64,000 nucleotides of DNA from Peribacillus frigoritolerans (GTDB lineage: Bacteria > Bacillota > Bacilli > Bacillales > DSM-1321): positions 5,488,001 to 5,552,000 of the forward strand of contig NZ_CP158190.1 in assembly GCF_040250305.1 (NCBI RefSeq). The letters are read 5' to 3'. Numbering within the stretch: position 1 is the first letter of the stretch; each line of letters starts with the position of its first letter. Both the position numbers and the translations under genes were made by a program. The notes under the pieces were generated by a model that worked only from the letters and a program-made list of their open reading frames with translations, did no database searches and had not been told where the DNA came from. Below, piece by piece: positions 9,329-17,967 of this stretch.

Positions 9329-10501
9329 TCAATGATCATTAACAATCAATTCCGACAGTGTTCTCTCCAGTTTTGAAATCAATTTGGTTTTCTCATAATT
9401 CAGGGTTAAACGTTTTATATTTTCTTGGATTTTCAGATACATTTGTTTGTCACTTTTCATTGATTTTACATACTCTATCATCTTTGATTCTTCACTATAT
9501 TCAAAACCGTGACCTGCATCATATTTTGTCATGACCTCATGCTGCCAGCCTTTATAGTTTATTAATGTTGGTTTTCCGGCTGCCCAAAAATCAAAAAGTT
9601 TATTTTGACTATTCCTATCCAATATTTCATAATCACGTACAAAACACAGACCTATATGAGATACGGCCATCAATAAGTACGCTTCTTTTTTAGATACCTG
9701 ATCCAAGAAAATGACGTTGTTTAATTTTTTGCTCTCTTTCACTTGAATTAAGCGTTCTTTTTCCTTTCCATCCCCTACAATTAGGTAGACAATATCGGGG
9801 TCATCCGTCTTTTCGGCAAGCTGTAAAATATAATCGATATTATTGATAAATCCTAATGTGCCTGCATATAAACAGATAAACTTCGCTTTTAAACCTAATT
9901 TATCCAATGCTTCTTCTTTATCTTCGGAACGAATTCGAGAAAAATAGTTTATATCCGCAAAGTTAGTAACCGTAGCAATTTTTTCCCGTTTAACTCCTTT
10001 TTTCAATAAATCTTCCTTCATCCCAGGCGAAAGCACGATGATTTTATCAGCCGAAGAATAAATAATGCTTTCTAGCTTCAATAAAATTCTCTTTAACCAT
10101 TCATGTCTGATGATTCCCAGCTCAATAGGTATATCTGGCCATAAATCCCTTACTTCAAACACAAATTCGCTGCGCTTTACCTTAGCAAGGAGCATACCTA
10201 TCAATCCAATTGTCAAAGGGGTCGAGGAAGCATAAACTACCTCTACCTCCTTCTCCTTCACCCCAATGAAAAAACTCTTATACATATAATGAATAAACGA
10301 TAATAATCTTTTCAGGTAACTATATTCTTGTTTATATTTAGTTTTGGTTGATATGATCTTTATTCCCTCACGCGAATCTATGGAATTTCCGGTGATGATG
10401 GTGACTTTATTATTTTTAGAGACTAAAAATTTAGCTATTTCATAAGATCGGGTACTGCCTTTATCGGTATTGAAATATTGATGCAAATAAAGAATCTTCA
10501 C
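9329..10501 (-). CDS. WbuB-like family 4 glycosyltransferase
   Basis: This GT4 enzyme starts KILYLHQYFNTDKGSTRSYE, the N-terminus usual in WbuB-type N-acetylamino-sugar transferases, and has FEVRDLWPD near residue 115 and NKLFDFWAAGKPTLINY near 295-311, the donor-binding region. I choose the GTG at 10501, which has AGAGGAAG just upstream, over the GTG at 10525. The product is about 390 residues. It is the first enzyme gene of the run that continues to 1529, and 196 bases of noncoding sequence separate it from the beta-helix gene. Confidence 0.8.
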   Translation of the reverse strand: MKILYLHQYFNTDKGSTRSYEIAKFLVSKNNKVTIITGNSIDSREGIKIISTKTKYKQEYSYLKRLLSFIHYMYKSFFIGVKEKEVEVVYASSTPLTIGLIGMLLAKVKRSEFVFEVRDLWPDIPIELGIIRHEWLKRILLKLESIIYSSADKIIVLSPGMKEDLLKKGVKREKIATVTNFADINYFSRIRSEDKEEALDKLGLKAKFICLYAGTLGFINNIDYILQLAEKTDDPDIVYLIVGDGKEKERLIQVKESKKLNNVIFLDQVSKKEAYLLMAVSHIGLCFVRDYEILDRNSQNKLFDFWAAGKPTLINYKGWQHEVMTKYDAGHGFEYSEESKMIEYVKSMKSDKQMYLKIQENIKRLTLNYEKTKLISKLERTLSELIVNDH

Positions 10502-10697
10502 TTTTTCACTTCCTCTTTTACCCACTGTGATTCAATTTGACTTACAGAGTAATGCTTTCCCTATTGCATTCACCCCAGAAAACAAATGTAACACTTAATA
10601 TAGGTGAGGCTTGTCCCTTTTTTAGAATGGGGCGTTTTAACTTTGAAACCCACTAGCATCTTATACAGCCATTCCTTACTCCTGCTTTTTCATCACA

Positions 10698-12365
10698 TTA
10701 GGTTTGTTCCAGTTCAAGGAAGGCCGTAATGGCAATCCAGTCATCCAGGCGGTTATAAACCGTTTTGTCTTGTACATGGATTTCAGGCCCAACTTCGGTA
10801 AATATGTTATCCCTTTCAATACCGTTATTTTTCATGTTCAAAGAGGTGAAGGCATAATCATTTGTAGGGCTGCCGTTATTATGCGATCCTCTGATACCAA
10901 TGCCCGCTGAAATAAACTTTTCATCGGATTTATGAATTTGGTTTATGATGTTTCCTTTGATTTTGGTGAACTTGTTGGAGCTAAGCATCGCAATCCCATT
11001 GTTGAGGCTATTTTCAATGATATTGCTTTCAATAAGGGCATTTTTGGTCACATGAATACTGATGCCTCCCCATTCCTCGACATTAGCCCGGACATCATTC
11101 ACATAATTGCCTTTAATCACGACCTTTTGCAGGAAGCCCATCTTTGTTTCAGTAAGATCATGGTATTGCGTTCCGTTGACTGTAATGCCCCGTTCGCTGA
11201 CTGTTGCATTTTTATCTATATCGTAATACGCATAATCATTAAAAGAATTGATTCTATTCCCCTCAATCGTAATATTGCCGGGTGGGTAAGCTGAGATAGC
11301 TCCTCCCTTGTAATCCATTCCGCCGACAATGATTGGAAAACGCGTGTTTAAGATGACATTATTCGTGAAGGAAACATTTTGGCCTGAATGGGTGTCAATT
11401 CCTTCCCATCCTGGGTTGTTCGCCACCACATTCCCATCGACTGCGATTGTGTCACTTCGCGGGAACTTTGATTGAGTTATTGCATCTCCGGCACTGTCTT
11501 TCCGGTGACTAAAGGCGATGCCATAGCTTTGTTTGGTATTGCCCACCGTCTCCCCGGGTCCAAGATTTATCACTGTCGCATGCCTTACAGTCACGTTACT
11601 CGCAGAATAACCGCCGATGCCTGCATATCCAATATCCTTTATGATCATTTTGTTTCTTTTTCTTGAATCAGACCCTTTAATCATGACTCCATTCACATGT
11701 TCTAAGTAAATGCCATATCCTTCATACCCGGTGATTTGAACATCTTCGATCAGGATATTTTGAAGCCTGTGCAAATCATTTACAGCCGAATAGACAGACA
11801 CCAAATCCGACGTGGATTTGGATTGATCGATTGCAGTAACCTCGATGCCCCTGTTCCTTGCTTCAAAATAATTTCTCGGTTTCCCAGTTTTGGGGTCTTC
11901 CGTCCGTCGCTTTCCTTCTAGTATCAGGTTTTTGACACCAGTATGGCTCACCATGATTTTAATGGTGACAGAATCGCTTGAGGGCTGGGTACACATTGTC
12001 GTGACGGTTCTTTCGTTCTCCACCGTCCCTTCTAAAGTGACCCCTTCTTTCATTGCAATAAACGCACTCGCCGTAAACTGGCCTTTTGACAAACGGACCG
12101 TTCCCCTTTTCCCATTCGATACATCTTGCGGATAGGCTGAAACCTTTGTAATGGCATTGTTAAGGATTTTCCGGATCGATGTGGCGGAATGGTTCGCGTC
12201 TAGTGACAGCGTTTGTTTTAACTCCCCTTTATTGTCCAATAACTGAATCGCGGTACCCGTTGTGGGACTGCAGACCTCGTTTGCCCCGACGGCAGTTGAC
12301 TGAAGGGAGAAGAACGTCATGAGTAACACGGTAAATATTCCTGTAATTTTATATAGATATTTCAT
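10698..12365 (-). CDS. Secreted right-handed beta-helix repeat protein
   Basis: This protein of about 555 residues has a signal peptide (MKYLYKITGIFTVLL then MTFFSLQSTAVGA) and a long run of parallel beta-helix repeats, with recurring strand-turn units such as NVTVRHATVINLG, NITIEGNRINSFN and ALIESNIIENSLNNGIAML between about residues 130 and 500. The fold is shared by pectate lyases, alginate epimerases and NosD-like proteins. I chose ATG 12365 because GGGAG precedes it, and an ATG lies at 12392. It may modify, cleave or bind the polysaccharide of the following genes. No catalytic residues could be assigned. Confidence 0.75.
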   Translation of the reverse strand: MKYLYKITGIFTVLLMTFFSLQSTAVGANEVCSPTTGTAIQLLDNKGELKQTLSLDANHSATSIRKILNNAITKVSAYPQDVSNGKRGTVRLSKGQFTASAFIAMKEGVTLEGTVENERTVTTMCTQPSSDSVTIKIMVSHTGVKNLILEGKRRTEDPKTGKPRNYFEARNRGIEVTAIDQSKSTSDLVSVYSAVNDLHRLQNILIEDVQITGYEGYGIYLEHVNGVMIKGSDSRKRNKMIIKDIGYAGIGGYSASNVTVRHATVINLGPGETVGNTKQSYGIAFSHRKDSAGDAITQSKFPRSDTIAVDGNVVANNPGWEGIDTHSGQNVSFTNNVILNTRFPIIVGGMDYKGGAISAYPPGNITIEGNRINSFNDYAYYDIDKNATVSERGITVNGTQYHDLTETKMGFLQKVVIKGNYVNDVRANVEEWGGISIHVTKNALIESNIIENSLNNGIAMLSSNKFTKIKGNIINQIHKSDEKFISAGIGIRGSHNNGSPTNDYAFTSLNMKNNGIERDNIFTEVGPEIHVQDKTVYNRLDDWIAITAFLELEQT

Positions 12366-12787
12366 CTGAAAACTCCCATGTCTCTTATTCATTTTTCGGC
12401 AGTTGTTTTACATACTTCAGGGGCTGGGTGACAAAGACACCATAGTCGGCCTGGAAAGGAAGGGGTGCATATCTAATTTTACAAGGGAAGTGAGATTTGC
12501 ATTTCTCAAAATCAACATATCTTGTGTTAATCTTGGGACAGTAGCTTAAACGTACGGCCAATTTTCCCATACAAAAAACCTTCAATAGCTCAGGGGTAAA
12601 CCGGATTGTGATGGGAAAACAAACCTCCTTGCGCCACTATTGAAAAGAGAAGGAATGTGTCCGGCGATTACAAGGGGGGTAATCTCTCATTCGAAAGAAA
12701 AAGCCTTTCCCCGATGTTGGCCGGGAAAGGCTGCAGCTTGATATACTCTTTTTTATGTGTCATTCTTTATAACCCCCGCAAAGAAAA
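12366..12787. other. Noncoding stretch with two hairpins upstream of the beta-helix gene
   Basis: No convincing gene lies here. On the minus strand the arms TTCAATAG and CTATTGAA (12637-12644 and 12581-12588) enclose about 48 bases and are followed by GGTTTTTTG, as in a transcription attenuator about 200 bases before the beta-helix start. A second hairpin pairs AGCCTTTCCC (12702-12711) with GGGAAAGGCT (12723-12732), with T-rich sequence following on the minus strand. I could not match the first element to a known riboswitch. Confidence 0.45.
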
Positions 12788-12822
12788 AGGAGGATATCCA
12801 ACTTGTAGTCAGATATCCTCCT
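12788..12822 (-). terminator. Terminator of the parMR operon
   Basis: AGGAGGATATC (12788-12798) is perfectly repeated in inverse at 12812-12822, and the minus strand continues with a T-run. It lies 10 bases beyond the stop codon of the ParR-like gene. Confidence 0.85.
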
Positions 12823-12832
12823 ATATGTTCAC

Positions 12833-13375
12833 TCACTGGTTCATTTGATCGAGAAAATCACCAAGAAGATCATCAAGATTTTCCTCTTCAGGTTCTGGTT
12901 CCTCCACTTGTTGCGTGGTTTTTTCCAAACTCCAATCAAAGTCATCCAAATCTTTCTTAGATATTTCTGCCTGCACCACTTCATTATCCTGTTCTTCGGG
13001 CTCATCCTGCAAATAAATCTCCTCATTAATTACATTGCTGTTTAATGAGGCTAGCAAGGCTGTTGCGCGTAAAGGATCGGATAAAAGATGGTACATAATC
13101 GTTCCAAGCATAGCTTCTGAGTGGGAATGCTTGAGCCAGTCACGCTGAGATTTGCTAAGCTTGTTCGGCATGGGCAGGGCAATCATTTCCCGTTCCTGAT
13201 GGGTCGATTGTCCGATTCCATCGAGAACATACTCGGCAATTTTACTGGAAAAATTCCTTCTTTCCGTTTCCTTTAATTTCTGCAGCTGCCTTAACGTATA
13301 ATCTGATACATCTGAAGGGATACGAAAAGTGATGGCTTGTCCTCTTTTGATTTCAGAAGAAGCTGTTTTTTTCAT
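12833..13375 (-). CDS. ParR-like adaptor of a ParM segregation system
   Basis: This 180-residue protein follows the actin-like gene after eight bases, the normal place of the DNA-binding adaptor in type II partition operons. Residues 12-34 (GQAITFRIPSDVSDYTLRQL and onward) look like a ribbon-helix-helix DNA-binding segment, the middle is helical, and the last 40 residues are strongly acidic, ending LLGDFLDQMNQ. ParR proteins use a C-terminal helix to cap ParM filaments. I infer binding to the repeats upstream of parM. I do not recognise a named family by sequence, so the call depends on gene order and domain layout. Confidence 0.65.
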   Translation of the reverse strand: MKKTASSEIKRGQAITFRIPSDVSDYTLRQLQKLKETERRNFSSKIAEYVLDGIGQSTHQEREMIALPMPNKLSKSQRDWLKHSHSEAMLGTIMYHLLSDPLRATALLASLNSNVINEEIYLQDEPEEQDNEVVQAEISKKDLDDFDWSLEKTTQQVEEPEPEEENLDDLLGDFLDQMNQ

Positions 13376-13383
13376 TCTCTCAC

Positions 13384-14577
13384 CTATTTAACAGCACCTG
13401 ATCTTTGTTCTTTCTTCTTTTGGTGGGATTGCTGCTGTTCCTTTGAATTCCGGCGATTAAAATCCGAAATCAATTTATAATAGGCGTTGGCCATCATCCA
13501 AACGCTTTCCCGTTCATCTTCAAAAAAGTCTATATTGTAGCCATCAAAATTCTGATTGAGCGTTTTCAGGTAATCTTTCAAGACAATCGAACCTCCGCCA
13601 ACAAAATAGCAGATTTCCGTTTGCGAGTTTTTCTGCCATACGTTGCGCAGATGGCGATATTGCTTTTTCGCAAGTTCTCCTAAAATCCGGTCGACGATAT
13701 CATGGACGCTTGTCCGGCTTCCGCGAACCATAATATGGTTACGATCGTTTTTCTTCGTGATGATTTCAACGACATCTCGTCTGCTATCCAGCTCGACACC
13801 GTGTTTTTTTCTGATTTCTTCACGAATAGATTCAAGAGCCTCAGCTACTCCTAGATTGAATCCTTGCGCCTTATCATCGTCAACTTTACGGTTTTTAATG
13901 ACCGCGATATCTGTCGATAGTCCGCCAATATCTTGAATGAGAATTCTTCTATCTATCAATTCACGGTTAATGATATTCAGATCATTGTCCATGACTAAAT
14001 TAATGTATGCGGCGAAGCCCTCTGGATAGACTTTCACTTCATCAAATTTGATATTAACCTTAATACCTTGGTATTTAGGTGTAATTAAAAATTCTACTTG
14101 GTGAACGGATCCCAGTAGCTTCGAACGGTACCCAACATCTTTCCCTTCCTTAACTTCCCGAAGAGGTAGACCTGTGCCCAGCGTATAATTCGCTTCGACA
14201 ACGTTATTTACTTTTTTGAACTTATCATTATTCCCTTGCTTGGCAGCATCCAATGCAATAGCCGCAAAAAGCATTACTAATGTTTGGTCTTCCTCTGATT
14301 TACTGCTCCCCAAATCTAGTTCTGTTGGGTTATCACTTTTTGTCGCTAAATTTCCGACACGATAAATGGCATTATTGTCTTGCAAGGCTGGTGAATGGAC
14401 TCTAATATGTAACCCTTCCAATGGGTTTTTTTCATCGAGTTCTTCGATTCCTATGACCGGACGATCTTCAATGTCTTTTGCAATGACATTTGGTATATAT
14501 AGTTCAGACTCTAGCTTTCCAAAAATAGCTTTAATTGCATCATTTCCTACATCTATTGCTGCGATTCTAGAACTCAT
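13384..14577 (-). CDS. parM: ParM/StbA family actin-like ATPase
   Basis: This 397-residue protein of the actin superfamily polymerises with ATP or GTP to push DNA copies apart in plasmid partition. Phosphate-1 AIDVGNDAIKAIFG is at residues 6-19, phosphate-2 IQDIGGLSTDIAVI near 213-226, and the adenosine motif VGGGSIVLKDYL near 327-338. The C-terminal 20 residues are Gln/Lys-rich. The start ATG 14577 follows AAAGGGGATG. The upstream region carries repeated TGTACA-type motifs. It resembles ParM of Bacillus plasmids, yet sits among ordinary chromosomal genes. A second, broken 5' copy lies at 15342-15638. Confidence 0.8.
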   Translation of the reverse strand: MSSRIAAIDVGNDAIKAIFGKLESELYIPNVIAKDIEDRPVIGIEELDEKNPLEGLHIRVHSPALQDNNAIYRVGNLATKSDNPTELDLGSSKSEEDQTLVMLFAAIALDAAKQGNNDKFKKVNNVVEANYTLGTGLPLREVKEGKDVGYRSKLLGSVHQVEFLITPKYQGIKVNIKFDEVKVYPEGFAAYINLVMDNDLNIINRELIDRRILIQDIGGLSTDIAVIKNRKVDDDKAQGFNLGVAEALESIREEIRKKHGVELDSRRDVVEIITKKNDRNHIMVRGSRTSVHDIVDRILGELAKKQYRHLRNVWQKNSQTEICYFVGGGSIVLKDYLKTLNQNFDGYNIDFFEDERESVWMMANAYYKLISDFNRRNSKEQQQSHQKKKEQRSGAVK

Positions 14578-14700
14578 CTAAAAACATCCCCTTTTTCATA
14601 AAAAAAATTTAGGTGGAGCACTCTATTAAGCATAGAAAAGGTTTCTATATTAGTCAATGCTTCATAAGTTGTAGCTTTATTTGTCGAATTGTATTCATTT

Positions 14701-14830
14701 GTGTACACATTAGGAACAAATATGTACACACGTTATATATAGCCATGTGTACTTGTTTGTAAACATGTTTACTTTTTTTGTGTACAAACCAACTATTTTC
14801 GTTTACATGTATACAATATTGCAAACAAAC
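14701..14830. repeat. Centromere-like repeat array, copy 1 (parC candidate)
   Basis: The spacer upstream of parM holds closely spaced short motifs: TGTACA at about 14703, 14723 and 14782, TGTAC near 14748, and GTTTACA, TGTAAACATGTTTAC and GCAAACAAAC near the right end. They occur in both orientations. Type II partition loci place the ParR-binding centromere and the parMR promoter in exactly this position. Binding by the adjacent ParR-like protein is inferred. Confidence 0.55.
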
Positions 14831-14942
14831 AAAAAACTAACTTTTAATAATCTTATTCATATAAAAGAAAGCGTAAAAAAGGAGAATTTGGTCATGGTAA
14901 TAAATTGGACAAACCACTAATGAAACGTATGAAGATATTAAA

Positions 14943-15341
14943 ATCACTGAAAAAATAAAGAACTTCCTCAATATCCGTAGCCATATTGGCGCAGCACTTT
15001 ATCCTTCCTTCGTTTTCTAAGCTAGAAACAGATATAACAACTGATGTCTTAATTGTTGGTGGCGGAATTACGGGTATCACTTCAGCTTATCTATTAGCCA
15101 AGCAAGGTGTGAAAGCCACATTCATTGAGGCAGATGAGACCCTTAATGGAACAACAGGCCACACAACCGTAAAAATCACGGTCCAGCACGGCTTGATTTA
15201 CGACCAATTTATTACTGATCACAGTGAGGAATAGGCCAGACTATACTTTATGAGGCCAACACTGAAGGAACGGAGCTATCAAAGGATTGATAGAAGAACA
15301 TTCTATTGAATGTACAAGATGCTTATGTATACGCAAATACT
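14943..15341 (+). pseudogene. Truncated duplicate of the Rieske-FAD oxidoreductase 5' end
   Basis: This stretch matches the first 400 bases of the intact oxidoreductase at 16003, including the FAD-binding segment IVGGGITGITSAYLLAKQG. It is dead: the ribosome site GGAGG has become GAAGA, the start ATG is ATC (14943-14945), the reading frame shifts early, a TAG stop occurs near 15232, and deletions follow. The match ends abruptly at 15341, where parM-derived sequence begins in the opposite sense. Confidence 0.85.
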
Positions 15342-15638
15342 AATGTTTGGTCCTCCTCTGATTTACTGCTCCCCAAATCTAGTTCTGTTGGGTTATCACT
15401 TTTTGTCGCTAAATTTCCGACACGATAAATGGCATTATTGTCTTGCAAGGCTGGTGAATGGACTCTAATATGTATCCCTTCCAAGGTTTTTTACATCGAG
15501 TTCTTCGATTCCTATGACTGGCCGATCTTCATGTATTTTGCAATGACATTTGGTATATATAGTTTTAGGCTCTAGCTTTCCAAAAATAGTTTTAATTGCA
15601 TCATTTCCTACGTCTACTGCTGCGATTCTAGAACTCAT
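15342..15638 (-). pseudogene. Truncated duplicate of the parM 5' end
   Basis: These bases repeat the first 300 bases of parM (14278-14577), start codon included (CAT at 15636-15638), with small indels, for example where the Asn-Gly codons of IEELDEKNP are altered, that break the frame. The 3' three-quarters of the gene are absent. The junction with the oxidoreductase remnant shares the short sequence TACT with both parents, pointing to a tandem duplication joined at microhomology. Confidence 0.85.
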
Positions 15639-15761
15639 CTAAAAACATCCCCTTTTTCATAGAAAAAATTAGGTGGAGCACTCCCGATAGAAGAGATTTC
15701 TATATTAGTCGATTCTTCATAAGCTGTAGCTTTATTTTCATTTGTCGAATTGTATTCATTT

Positions 15762-15892
15762 TTGTATACATTAGGAACAAACATGTATACACCTTATATA
15801 CAGCCATGTGTACGGGTTGTAAACATATATACACATTTGTGTACAAAACATCTATTTTTGTTTACATGTATACATAATTGTAAACAAACCAA
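15762..15892. repeat. Centromere-like repeat array, copy 2
   Basis: This spacer is the duplicate of 14701-14830 and keeps the same order of motifs, but two of the TGTACA elements read TGTATA here, and one gained CATATATACA. It lies upstream of the intact oxidoreductase and of the dead parM fragment. It may supply a second ParR-binding site or simply the oxidoreductase promoter. Confidence 0.5.
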
Positions 15893-16002
15893 ATAATGTA
15901 TTTTTTTAACCTTTCTTCTTACAAAAATAAGCGTATAAATAGCGGATTTGGGTATGGTAATAAATGGACAATTCAACTAATGAACTGTATGGAGGTATTA
16001 AA

Positions 16003-17523
16003 ATGACTGAAAAAAATACAGATCTTCCCCGATTTCCGGAACCCTATTGGCGCAGTGAGTTAACTTTCCCTTCTTTTTCTAAACTAGATACAGACATAAC
16101 CACTGATGTCTTAATAGTGGGCGGCGGAATTACCGGAATCACATCTGCGTATCTACTAGCTAAACAAGGTGTTAAAGTCACTCTGATTGAAGCAGGCGAA
16201 ATCCTTACTGGAACGACAGGACACACTACAGCAAAAATCACGGCCCAGCATGGCCTGATTTACGACCAGCTGATCACTGACCATGGTGAAGAGAATGCCA
16301 AACTTTATTATGAAGCCAATACAGATGGAATGAAGCTTATCAAAGACTTGGTAGAAGAACATTCCATAGAATGTAATTTGACTGCACAGGATGCCTATGT
16401 GTACGCAAATACTGAGGAATATAAAAGCAAAATTCAAAATGAATTGAAAGCCTATCAAAAACTCGGCATTCGGGGGGATTATGCGGAGAATATCCCTTTC
16501 TCCATTCCTTGTAAAGCTGCTGTGATAATGAAAGACCAAGCACAGTTTCACCCGTTAAAATACTTAACTGCCCTCATTTCGACAATTCTCGAAAGCGGAG
16601 GCACCATTTATGAACGGACCACGGCAATGAAGATTGAAGACGGCGATCCACCGACCGTTCTGACGGATACGGGACATACAATCAAAAGCAATCAGGTCAT
16701 TGTTGCTTCCCACTTCCCCTTTAATGATGAAATGGGCTTATACTTTGCCCGTGTTCATGTAAAAAGATCCTATGTACTTGGAATCAGGACTGAACAGGAA
16801 TATCCCGGTGGGATGTATTACAGTGCCGACAGCCCTACCCGCTCCCTTCGCTATACGGAGTTGGACAATGGGGAAAAACTTATACTTGTTGGCGGAGATG
16901 GCCATAAAACAGGACAGGGAATCTCGACGATCGAGCATTATGAAGCACTGAAGGAATTCAGTTCCCAGTATTTCGATGTGAAAGACATTCCCTACCGCTG
17001 GTCGGCACAGGATATTGTGACACCGGATAATATCCCCTTCGTCGGGCCGGTGACACCCAATCATCAAAACGTCCTGATAGCTACCGGCTATGCGAAATGG
17101 GGAATGACGAACGGATCGATTGCCGCCAGGATTTTAACTGACCGGATTTTGCAAAGAGATAACCGGTATGCGGAATTGTATGATCCTGCCCGTTTAAAAG
17201 GTGTGAAGAATATTCTCCAAGATAATGCTGATGTGGCGAAGCATCTCATCAAAGGCAAATTGGCCTTCAATCATAAAACGCCGGAAGACATAGGAATTGA
17301 TGAAGGAGCAATCGTGAAGGTGAATGGTGACAAAGCTGGGTGTTATCGTGATCATGATGGCCAGCTCCATATTGTTGATTCCACCTGTACACATATGGGG
17401 TGTGAAGTTGCCTGGAATAGCGGCGACCGTACTTGGGATTGCCCATGTCATGGCTCCCGCTACTCTATCGCTGGTGAAGTGTTAAATGGCCCTGCTGTCG
17501 AACCATTGAAGAAAATTCGCTAA
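16003..17523 (+). CDS. yhfW: FAD-dependent oxidoreductase with C-terminal Rieske domain (YhfW-like)
   Basis: This protein of about 506 residues fuses a DAO-type FAD oxidoreductase to a Rieske [2Fe-2S] domain. The dinucleotide motif VLIVGGGITGITSAYLLA is near residues 34-51, and the cluster ligands are CTHMGC near 462 and CPCHGS near 481. The architecture and length match B. subtilis YhfW, of unknown substrate. I place the start at ATG 16003, seven bases after GGAGG. An in-frame ATG at 15964 has no ribosome site. The gene diverges from the par locus, and its 5' end exists in a broken second copy at 14943-15341. Confidence 0.85.
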   Translation: MTEKNTDLPRFPEPYWRSELTFPSFSKLDTDITTDVLIVGGGITGITSAYLLAKQGVKVTLIEAGEILTGTTGHTTAKITAQHGLIYDQLITDHGEENAKLYYEANTDGMKLIKDLVEEHSIECNLTAQDAYVYANTEEYKSKIQNELKAYQKLGIRGDYAENIPFSIPCKAAVIMKDQAQFHPLKYLTALISTILESGGTIYERTTAMKIEDGDPPTVLTDTGHTIKSNQVIVASHFPFNDEMGLYFARVHVKRSYVLGIRTEQEYPGGMYYSADSPTRSLRYTELDNGEKLILVGGDGHKTGQGISTIEHYEALKEFSSQYFDVKDIPYRWSAQDIVTPDNIPFVGPVTPNHQNVLIATGYAKWGMTNGSIAARILTDRILQRDNRYAELYDPARLKGVKNILQDNADVAKHLIKGKLAFNHKTPEDIGIDEGAIVKVNGDKAGCYRDHDGQLHIVDSTCTHMGCEVAWNSGDRTWDCPCHGSRYSIAGEVLNGPAVEPLKKIR

Positions 17524-17635
17524 GTGCCAATTTGTGATTTTATCTAATAGTCGACTGGGCCCGCCGTTTTCCTTATACTGAAGTTACTGCATGATTGAAT
17601 GGTTGCAAATAACTGTGAAAAGGATTGAATTGAAC

Positions 17636-17830
17636 ATGAACGGTAAAAACCGGAAAGATATTACCCCAGGTGCCTCTGTGGACATTGTACTTAAAGCAGA
17701 TCAACGCACCGGAAAACTGACAAGCGGCACTGTAAAGGATATTTTAACCAACTCCAGCACTCACCCTCATGGAATTAAAGTAAGACTGACTGATGGCCAG
17801 GTGGGCAGGGTTCAAGTCATTCATAAGTAA
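17636..17830 (+). CDS. ywbE: YwbE family protein
   Basis: This 64-residue protein beginning NGKNRKDITPGASVDIVLK matches the YwbE family, small conserved proteins of unknown function common in Bacilli and found elsewhere in bacteria. The sequence is beta-rich with a Gly-x-Val-x-Asp-Ile turn and ends GQVGRVQVIHK. I start it at ATG 17636, and an earlier ATG at 17591 would add 15 residues not seen in the family. It is followed at once by its own terminator and is probably transcribed alone. Confidence 0.8.
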   Translation: MNGKNRKDITPGASVDIVLKADQRTGKLTSGTVKDILTNSSTHPHGIKVRLTDGQVGRVQVIHK

Positions 17831-17834
17831 TGTG

Positions 17835-17861
17835 CACTCGGTCAAGGCCGAGTGTTTTTTT
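17835..17861 (+). terminator. Terminator of ywbE
   Basis: CACTCGG (17835-17841) pairs with CCGAGTG (17848-17854), followed by seven T residues, four bases beyond the ywbE stop. Confidence 0.9.
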
Positions 17862-17967
17862 GTGATTGTTCGATGAATTAATGACAAAGGGAATATTTCA
17901 ATCATGTTTTCCATTCATAATTCGTACAATAGGGGTGAGATTACCTCTTAAAAAGGCTGGTGTCAAA

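Noticed and set aside
12385..12585. 66-codon frame on the minus strand just before the beta-helix gene
   Set aside because: It starts at TTG without a ribosome site, lies within the hairpin/leader region, and has no recognisable domain or codon pattern.
14701..15892. CRISPR array
   Set aside because: The repeats are short inverted TGTACA-type motifs with irregular spacing and no cas genes nearby. They fit a centromere-like region better.
16156..16551. 131-codon frame antisense to the Rieske oxidoreductase
   Set aside because: It is a shadow of a well-supported gene, with no ribosome site or domain.
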